DNA of 53,102 nucleotides from Streptomyces sp. NBC_00249 (lineage in GTDB: Bacteria; Actinomycetota; Actinomycetes; Streptomycetales; Streptomycetaceae). The notes below the pieces were generated by a model, which was not told where the DNA came from, searched no databases, and saw nothing but the letters and a program-made list of their open reading frames with translations. The translations under genes were made by a program, and so were the position numbers. The stretch spans positions 1 through 53,102 of the forward strand of contig NZ_JAPEMV010000014.1 in assembly GCF_026342355.1 (NCBI RefSeq), given 5' to 3'. Shown in pieces: positions 47,868 to 53,102 of this stretch; position 1 is the first letter of the stretch, and the number at the start of each line of letters is the position of its first letter.

Positions 47868-48749
47868 GTGACCGAACGAGGGACCACGGGGGCGGCGAGC
47901 CGCATGCTGATCGCCCGCGGCCTCCAAGCCCTCCTCACGCGGTCCGGACGGAAGCAGAACGAGGTAGCGAAGCTCGCGGGAGTGTCCGTAGGCACCGTCA
48001 ACCGATACCTGGGCTGGCAGGATCGGGCACGGCTCCGCGTGCCGACAATGCGGGCAATCGCGGAGGCCTGCGGCGCGACAGCAAGCGAGCGGGCCGGCCT
48101 GGTGAGGCTCGTCACGGACCAGGAGTCCGGCTGGTGGATGGATCACCCCGCGGTGCCTGAAATCCTGGACCCCTTGGTCTCGTTTGAGGCGTACGCCCAG
48201 TACGAAAACGTATGGGCGAACTCGCTCTTCCCGGGCCTCCTCCAGACGCGTCGATACGCCCTGGCGCTCCATCGGGCCAGTGACGTGCGCCTCGACTCCG
48301 ACACGATCGCGAGTCGGGTGGACGCTCGCATGAGGCGACAGGCAGAGGTATTGGACCGCGCTCCGGCCCTTCACCTCTGGGTAGTCCTCGATCAGGCGGT
48401 CTTTCGCCGGTCCGTGGGTGATCCGGATGTGATGGTCGAGCAAATCGACCACCTGTGCACGATGGCCGAGCGGCCCAACGTGGATATCCAGGTTCTGCCG
48501 GCCTCGATCGGAGCCCACGCGGCGGGCAGCGGCGGGCATTTCGTTGTCCTCGGCAGGGATGACGAGAGCAACCCCATGGCTTCCATGTCAGTGGTGTACC
48601 TCGAACTCCACCGGAAGGGGCTCTATCTCGACGCCCCCTCCGACATCGCCGATTACAAGATCATGTTTGACTACCTCCACCGTGATGCGGCGGACCCCGC
48701 ACACAGCATCGCCCTGATGCAACAGGCACGACAGGAGCACATCCGATGA
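47868..48749 (+). CDS. XRE regulator with DUF5753 domain
   Basis: 293 residues from GTG 47868 (ACGAGGGGGCGAC upstream). N-terminal HTH (RKQNEVAKLAGVSVGTVNRYL) and a C-terminal DUF5753 ligand-binding-like domain (YENVWANSLFPGLLQTRRYA; VLDQAVFRRSVGDPDVMVEQ; VVYLELHRKGLYLDAPSDI). This type of regulator is very common in Streptomyces and is paired with a DUF397 gene, here coupled by ATGA. Divergent from the operon that leads to YcaO-TfuA, so it may control it. Confidence 0.92.
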   Translation: MTERGTTGAASRMLIARGLQALLTRSGRKQNEVAKLAGVSVGTVNRYLGWQDRARLRVPTMRAIAEACGATASERAGLVRLVTDQESGWWMDHPAVPEILDPLVSFEAYAQYENVWANSLFPGLLQTRRYALALHRASDVRLDSDTIASRVDARMRRQAEVLDRAPALHLWVVLDQAVFRRSVGDPDVMVEQIDHLCTMAERPNVDIQVLPASIGAHAAGSGGHFVVLGRDDESNPMASMSVVYLELHRKGLYLDAPSDIADYKIMFDYLHRDAADPAHSIALMQQARQEHIR

Positions 48750-48961
48750 CCCCCCAGAGCCCCCCTACCGCCGCTGAGCTCGCGGCCGCCCCGTGGAGGA
48801 CCAGCAGCTACAGCGCCGCCAACAACGAGTGCGTCGAAGTCGCCCCCGTGGGCGTGTGGGTAGGCCTTCGAGACTCCAAGCAACCCCACGGCGACGTGGT
48901 GGCCGTGCCGGTAGACGCCTTCGCCGCGGTGGTCGACGCGCTTCGGAACGGGACGCTCTGA
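48746..48961 (+). CDS. DUF397 protein
   Basis: 71 residues with the family pattern WRTSSYSAANNECVEVAP and VGLRDSKQP. DUF397 proteins are the small partner of XRE/DUF5753 regulators in actinomycetes; in several systems (BldB/WhiJ type) the pair acts as repressor and antagonist. ATG overlaps the regulator stop. Followed by a strong terminator. Confidence 0.93.
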   Translation: MTPQSPPTAAELAAAPWRTSSYSAANNECVEVAPVGVWVGLRDSKQPHGDVVAVPVDAFAAVVDALRNGTL

Positions 48962-48978
48962 GTCACTGAACGCTGACG

Positions 48979-49022
48979 CGAGGGAGGGCCGCACCCCTGT
49001 CATGGGGTGCGGCCCTCCCTCG
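48979..49022 (+). terminator. Strong intrinsic terminator
   Basis: 19-bp arms (48979-48997 with 49004-49022; CGAGGGAGGGCCGCACCCC on the left), then TTTT. Confidence 0.85.
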
Positions 49023-49024
49023 TT

Positions 49025-49042
49025 TTAGCGTGTGCACGCCAA
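49025..49042. promoter_or_regulatory. Dispersed operator palindrome, site 10
   Basis: TTAGCGTGTGCACGCCAA between the terminator and the convergent 49055 gene end. Confidence 0.55.
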
Positions 49043-49054
49043 TCAATGGTGCAG

Positions 49055-50155
49055 CTACTTCCGTCCGCCCCGCTGCTTCTTGAGCGGCTGGCGCCTCGGC
49101 CTGCTGCCGATCTGGACCGGCTCCGCCTGTGCCGACTTCGCCCCGGCCTGTGCCGACTCCACCCGGGTCTGTGCCGACTGCTCGACCTCGGCGAGCCGAC
49201 CGCGCAGCTCCTCCGCCTCCGCCCGTGCCGACTTCGCCCCGGCCTCGGCACGCTGCTGGGCCTGGCGTGCCTCGTCCACCTCTTGGTGTGCCTCGGTGAG
49301 CTGCCCCCGCAGTTCGCGGGCCGTGGTGTGTGCCTCCTCCACGGTGTGCTGTGCCTGCTCGGCGAGCTGCACCGCAACGGCACGGGCACCCTCAGCCTGC
49401 CCCCGTGCCAACTCCGATGCCTCCACCCGGGCCTCGGCACGCTGCTGGGCCTGGTGTGCCTCGGCGAGCTCTCGGCGCACCTCGGCAAGCTGCCCGCGCA
49501 GGATGCCGGCCGTGGTGTGTGCCTCCTCGGCGGTGTGCTGTGCCTGCTCGGCGAGCTGCACCGCAACGGCACGGGCACCCTCAGCCTGCCCCCGTGCCAA
49601 CTCCGATGCCTCCACCCGGGCCTCGGCACGCTGCTGGGCCTGGTGTGCCTCGGCGAGCTCTCGGCGCACCTCGGCAAGCTGCCCGCGCAGGATGCCGGCC
49701 GTGGTGTGTGCCTCCTCGGCGGTGTGCTGTGCCTGCTCGGCGAGCTGCACCGCAACGGCACGGGCACCCTCAGCCTGCCCCCGTGCCAGTACCTCGGCCT
49801 GGTGTGCCGTCGTCTCCTCGGCAAGCTGCTGCCGCTGTGCCGTGAGTTGCTCGCGGGCCGCGTCGGCGGCCGCGCGGGCGTGTTCGGCTTCGCTCTGTGC
49901 CGCCTCGGCCGCCGCCTCGGCTCGTTGTGCCTCCGTCCGTGCCTGGGCGGCGTCCCGGTGGGCCTGTCCTGCTTCCTGGCGTGCCGTGTGGATGGCGGTG
50001 GTGGCTTCGATGGCCAGGCGCACGCGGCCGCTGGCGGCGTCCAGCCGCTCGCCCACCTCGGCCGCGCGCGGGCCGGGCACGCTGGCGAGTGCTCGCGAGG
50101 TGGCCGGTCCGCGGGTGCCTTGTGCCACCAGCTCGGTATCTGTCCTCTTGCTCAT
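49055..50155 (-). CDS. Repeat-containing coiled-coil protein (KfrA-like outline)
   Basis: 366 residues from ATG 50155 (GGGGGACTC). Residues 25-340 form a long Ala/Glu/Gln coiled coil. A 63-residue unit (LARGQAEGARAVAVQLAEQA...) is repeated about 2.5 times almost without change. The C-terminus is basic (RPRRQPLKKQRGGRK), suited to DNA contact. N-terminal 40 residues may be an HTH-like region but this is weak. Probably a DNA-organising or partition-associated protein; it lies in the block ending with parAB. Confidence 0.75.
   Translation of the reverse strand: MSKRTDTELVAQGTRGPATSRALASVPGPRAAEVGERLDAASGRVRLAIEATTAIHTARQEAGQAHRDAAQARTEAQRAEAAAEAAQSEAEHARAAADAAREQLTAQRQQLAEETTAHQAEVLARGQAEGARAVAVQLAEQAQHTAEEAHTTAGILRGQLAEVRRELAEAHQAQQRAEARVEASELARGQAEGARAVAVQLAEQAQHTAEEAHTTAGILRGQLAEVRRELAEAHQAQQRAEARVEASELARGQAEGARAVAVQLAEQAQHTVEEAHTTARELRGQLTEAHQEVDEARQAQQRAEAGAKSARAEAEELRGRLAEVEQSAQTRVESAQAGAKSAQAEPVQIGSRPRRQPLKKQRGGRK
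49325..49788. repeat. 189-bp in-frame tandem repeat
   Basis: Units start at 49325, 49514 and 49703 (last one partial), nearly identical in DNA, so a recent expansion. 189 bp equals 63 codons, keeping the frame and nine heptads of the coiled coil. Confidence 0.85.
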
Positions 50156-50244
50156 GAGTCCCCCTGGGGTCCGGTCCGGCACACGTGTGCCGACGGCGTG
50201 CCGGGGGCGCGACTGGTCGGCCACGCCCCCTGTGGTCGGCTGGA

Positions 50245-51702
50245 TCACGCGTCGACCATTTCGCGGTCTTCGGCCTCGGCTCCGCTCTCGTCTGCCTGGC
50301 CCCGCAACAGGCCGATGTAGCGGTTGGCCGGTCCCCGGTCGTACGTGATGCCGGCCTCCTGGAGCTCCGCCCGCAACTCCTCCACGATCGCGTTGGTGGG
50401 CCTACTGTCGTCCTCCGTGATGCGGTGGAGGTACAGCGCCTCGATGGCGGCCCGCTTCGTCGGGTAGCTCCTCAGGTCCCTCAAGGGGGGCCGCTCTGTC
50501 TGCTGCGGCTTGTCCTCGTCGGTGTCCTGCGGCACCCGTGCCGTGATGATGCCCGGTGTGCCACCGTGTGCCGCCGCTGCGGTAGCCGGCTCGCTGGGGG
50601 GCTCCTCGCCACTGTCGATGCAGTCGGCTTCCTCCTCGTCGGCCGGGTCGATGTCGAGCGGGGGCACGGCCTCGGCACGCGGCGCGGGCAGCGCTGTGCC
50701 ACCGTGTGCCACCAGGGTTGTGCCAGGTGTACCGATGTGTGCCAGTAGTGCCGCCTCGGCCTCGTCGGCCAGGTTCTCGATGTGCCCGGCGTGCTCCTCC
50801 AGGTCCTCCAGGCCACGCGCGCGCCGTCGGGCCGCGCTCGGCTGGGCCCACGGGGATTCGTCTTCTCCAACGTGCAGGGCCGTCGCGAACTGGCGGTGTG
50901 CCACCAGCTGACGGTAGAGATCGCGCTTTGCATCGTCCGTGCCAACGCCGGCTCGGGCTTGCCACACGCCCATGCGGCGTGCGATCCGCCGTCCCCGCCG
51001 CTTCGTCTTGCTGTCGCCGAGACGCTCGTAGCGGTCGGCCAGGTCGACGGCCTTGAACATGGCGCGTTCCTGGGCGATCTCCTGTGCCGAGAGGGCGCGG
51101 TGGGCGAGTCCCATGCGGGCCATGAGGCGCTCGCGCAGCTCTCGAATGATCTGGGCCCCGGCCGTCTGCGACTCGTCGCCGGTGCGGTGCCGCAGCTCCA
51201 GCCCGAGGGCGGAGTGAGCGGCCAGCGCGCTGCCGAAAGAACCGACGATGATCCGTACGAGCGTGCCGGGCCCAAGGCCTCCGCCTTCGGCCCATGCGGG
51301 GACGGCAGACAGACCAGCGAAGATCCACACCGCTGACCCGTACCACCCCGGGCTGTGGTCGCCCTCGGGGCGGGCCATGCGCTCGCGGGCGCCCAGCACA
51401 CACATGGCGATCAAGCTTTCAAAGGCGGCACAAGCCAAGATCCTCTCGGGCATGCTCGTCATGCCCAATCCTCTGACCGTGTCCCCGGTGAACCGGAAAC
51501 CGGTGTTCAGGGACACTGAGGTGCAGATGACGAACGCCAGGATGGCGGCGACGGTGCCGGCGCTCAGCTTGCGGCGGTCTCCATCCCGCGCCTTCCAAAG
51601 CCGCATGCCGATGGCTCCGGCTGCCAGGGCCAGGGCCGTGGCGCCGAGGATCATCACGATGGGGTGGGCGCTGGTCCACTCGGTGAGCGGGCGGAGGGTC
51701 AT
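50245..51702 (-). CDS. Multi-pass membrane protein with cytosolic C-terminal domain
   Basis: 485 residues from ATG 51702. Four hydrophobic segments in the first 165 residues (VMILGATALALAAGAIGM; TVAAILAFVICTSVSL; ILACAAFESLIAMCVLG; and a fourth near 120-165) precede a helical charged region, a Pro/Asp-rich linker and a C-terminal domain of about 65 residues (LRSYPTKRAAIEALYLHRIT ... GPANRYIGLLRGQ) that looks like a winged helix. Membrane part plus terminal DNA-binding-like domain is seen in actinomycete plasmid spread or transfer-associated proteins (SpdB-like assignment is tentative). Confidence 0.72.
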   Translation of the reverse strand: MTLRPLTEWTSAHPIVMILGATALALAAGAIGMRLWKARDGDRRKLSAGTVAAILAFVICTSVSLNTGFRFTGDTVRGLGMTSMPERILACAAFESLIAMCVLGARERMARPEGDHSPGWYGSAVWIFAGLSAVPAWAEGGGLGPGTLVRIIVGSFGSALAAHSALGLELRHRTGDESQTAGAQIIRELRERLMARMGLAHRALSAQEIAQERAMFKAVDLADRYERLGDSKTKRRGRRIARRMGVWQARAGVGTDDAKRDLYRQLVAHRQFATALHVGEDESPWAQPSAARRRARGLEDLEEHAGHIENLADEAEAALLAHIGTPGTTLVAHGGTALPAPRAEAVPPLDIDPADEEEADCIDSGEEPPSEPATAAAAHGGTPGIITARVPQDTDEDKPQQTERPPLRDLRSYPTKRAAIEALYLHRITEDDSRPTNAIVEELRAELQEAGITYDRGPANRYIGLLRGQADESGAEAEDREMVDA

Positions 51703-51791
51703 CGTGCGGACTCCGTCCGCGCGCTTCCGGCCAGGCTGGCCGGTGTGGTCATCGACTGACGCCGGCGGGCCTTAACGTGGTGCTGGTACAT
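51699..51791 (-). CDS. Possible 30-aa coupled peptide upstream of the membrane protein
   Basis: ATG 51791 with GAGGAACAGG upstream, encoding MYQHHVKARRRQSMTTPASL plus ten residues; its stop overlaps the next start (ATGA). Basic N-terminus. The coupling is the main support. Confidence 0.4.
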   Translation of the reverse strand: MYQHHVKARRRQSMTTPASLAGSARTESAR

Positions 51792-51890
51792 GGGGACCTG
51801 TTCCTCATTTCTGTGGGCCCTGGGGACGCGCTTCGTGGTAGTCGGGCGTCCTCAGGGCTTTCTTTGCTCGCGCGGCGAGATGCCTGGCGT

Positions 51891-51943
51891 AGGTGTTAGA
51901 TGTGTTACAGGTGCCAGGTACACCCCTCTGGCAGAGGTGTTGT
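51891..51943. promoter_or_regulatory. parB-proximal inverted repeats (centromere-like)
   Basis: Downstream of parB: AGGTGTTAGA (51891-51900), CAGGTG (51909), and CCTCTG-G-CAGAGG (51925-51937) followed by TGTTG. Shares CAGAGGTGTT and AGGTGTTAGA with the palindrome at 304-353, so parAB is flanked on both sides by the same half-sites. Confidence 0.5.
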
Positions 51944-52303
51944 CTACCGAGCCGGCGGACGCCCGGTCCGGATCTTCTTCCTGGGTCGCTGGGCGAACGG
52001 CTCACCCTCGTTGAACTTCCGTTCCAGTCTCGTCAGCTTCTCCCTGATGGCGTCTTCGATCAGGTCTGAGAGGGACTGGTAACCGCCCTCATAGGGGGTT
52101 GTGGCTACCACAGCATTCCGGGCGGCCTCGGCGACCTCGGTGGTGATGTAGGGCTGCAACTTCTCCTTGCCTGCGACCTGCCCCCGGGGAACCCGTTCCG
52201 CCTTCACAGACGGCTTCTCCGGTGGTGCGCTGGTCCGACTGCTGGACTCCGGAACGTCCTGATCGCTAGGACCTTCGGTGTCGCCGAGATTTACCCGGGC
52301 CAC
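51944..52303 (-). CDS. parB: ParB-like ribbon-helix-helix partition protein
   Basis: 119 residues from GTG 52303, two bases after the parA stop. A disordered N-terminus is followed by KLQPYITTEVAEAARNAVVA (strand then helix) and YQSLSDLIEDAIREKLTRLE (second helix), the layout of RHH centromere-binding proteins encoded behind ParA ATPases. The basic tail (RPRKKIRTGRPP) could contact DNA. Not related to the large HTH-type ParB. Confidence 0.8.
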   Translation of the reverse strand: MARVNLGDTEGPSDQDVPESSSRTSAPPEKPSVKAERVPRGQVAGKEKLQPYITTEVAEAARNAVVATTPYEGGYQSLSDLIEDAIREKLTRLERKFNEGEPFAQRPRKKIRTGRPPAR

Positions 52304-52305
52304 TG

Positions 52306-53082
52306 CTACGCTCCCGCCCGGCTCGACGCACTCACCATGTACTCCAGCGCGACACCCGCAAAATCCCCCTTGGCAAGAGCGAAGCGAGGCCCGGCGTTGG
52401 CACGGGTGAACTGGGTGACCGTCAGCCCGAGTGCGGGCGCGTCCTTGTGTGCGTCATACGTCCGGACATAGGACCGAAAGTAGTTGAATCCCTGGCGGTC
52501 AGCCCAGGCCTTCATCGCCGCCACGTCCTTCAGGTCGTCCGAGCCGGGCACCTTGGGGCTGCGGGGGTCGGTCCGGCTCAGCAACAGGCGGGCAGGGCGT
52601 TCCGTGGGCAGGATGTACCGGGTCATGAACGCCAGCGTGGGATCCTGGGAGAGGTAGGCGGCCTCAAGCGGGATGATGAACTCATCGGCCAACTTCTCGA
52701 TGATCCAGCCCTGCAGCTCCTCGTTCTCCAGCGAGCCCGGGGTGTCGATCAGGACGTCCTGGTAGCCCGCGCCCCGAAGACGGTTCAGCTTGTCGGGCTC
52801 CACCTCGTACGTGTAATCGAAGGGAAGATCGACACCTCGCGCAATGGCTTGGCGGGCCCATGCCGAACTCGCGCTCTTCTGCGGGTCGGAGTCAACCACC
52901 AGTACGCGGCGGCCGTGCTGGGCGAGGGTCGCCCCCAGGTTGATGGTGGTCGTCGTCTTCCCCACTCCACCCTTCTGGTTGCAGACGGCCACGATCCGGG
53001 CTTCCGTCTTGTGCTGCTGTCGTTCCTGCCTAGGCACCTGCGTGTCCGTCAATTCCTCTTTGGGCTCGATTGACTGTTCCAC
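52306..53082 (-). CDS. parA: ParA partition ATPase
   Basis: 258 residues if translation starts at GTG 53082, nine bases after GGAGGAG; GTG 53091 is possible but abuts that site. Deviant Walker A CNQKGGVGKTTTTINLG, Walker A' VVDSDPQKSASS and Walker B VLIDTPGSLE identify a ParA/Soj ATPase without an N-terminal HTH (type Ib). It moves plasmid copies over the nucleoid together with the RHH partner. It ends the window; its upstream region continues at base 1 if the molecule is circular. Confidence 0.93.
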   Translation of the reverse strand: MEQSIEPKEELTDTQVPRQERQQHKTEARIVAVCNQKGGVGKTTTTINLGATLAQHGRRVLVVDSDPQKSASSAWARQAIARGVDLPFDYTYEVEPDKLNRLRGAGYQDVLIDTPGSLENEELQGWIIEKLADEFIIPLEAAYLSQDPTLAFMTRYILPTERPARLLLSRTDPRSPKVPGSDDLKDVAAMKAWADRQGFNYFRSYVRTYDAHKDAPALGLTVTQFTRANAGPRFALAKGDFAGVALEYMVSASSRAGA

Positions 53083-53102
53083 CTGTGCCACCTCCTCCGA
53101 CT

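Noticed and set aside
1..53102. CRISPR arrays, rRNA genes and insertion-sequence transposases
   Set aside because: No regularly spaced repeats, rRNA sequence or transposase-like protein was seen anywhere in the window.

Overview
The window reads as a complete, probably circular, conjugative plasmid of a high-GC actinomycete, most likely Streptomyces. Evidence seen: strongly GC-biased third codon positions, frequent GTG starts, DUF397 and DUF5753 proteins, and the SCO6880-type transfer genes known from Streptomyces. No gene is cut at either end. The last bases hold the start of parA and the first 300 bases hold CACCTGTG-type repeats that would lie directly upstream of it if the ends are joined. 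Circularity is an inference.

Layout. 1-800: repeats that look like a partition site, a 50-bp palindrome and one small gene. 1070-11103: transfer block with a lytic transglycosylase/NlpC protein and a double-HTH regulator on the minus strand, then a tightly coupled plus-strand operon (deviant-P-loop protein, small membrane proteins, VirB6-like, SCO6880-like, VirB4-like ATPase, VirD4-like coupling protein, DUF4913 protein). 11173-16335: mobilisation block (two accessory proteins, relaxase, MobC, candidate oriT). 16336-25966: a run of small DNA-binding proteins, many preceded by their own palindrome, plus a tyrosine recombinase and a DEDDh exonuclease. 25990-32473: two large accessory proteins, the primase-polymerase type replication protein and a structured non-coding region upstream of it. 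32743-40655: a SprT-like protease and many small, often cysteine-rich genes. Several of these share a repeated promoter module and a repeated leader with a hairpin whose loop is AACGGCA. 41214-47556: a minus-strand biosynthetic-looking operon (HemC-like, O-methyltransferase, HemB-like, YcaO, TfuA and three small proteins). 47868-48961: an XRE/DUF397 pair. 49055-53082: a coiled-coil repeat protein, a membrane protein and parAB.

The most unusual content is the YcaO-TfuA operon. YcaO with TfuA is the known pair for ATP-dependent peptide thioamidation. Here it is joined to a HemC homologue that keeps its catalytic residues and a HemB homologue that keeps the three zinc cysteines but has lost both Schiff-base lysines. 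I know of no described pathway with this set. Two further observations stand out: about ten copies of an 18-bp palindrome (TTMGCGTGY-RCACGCKAA type) spread over the whole plasmid like a global regulator's operators, and the repeated promoter/leader module in front of the small-gene cassettes.
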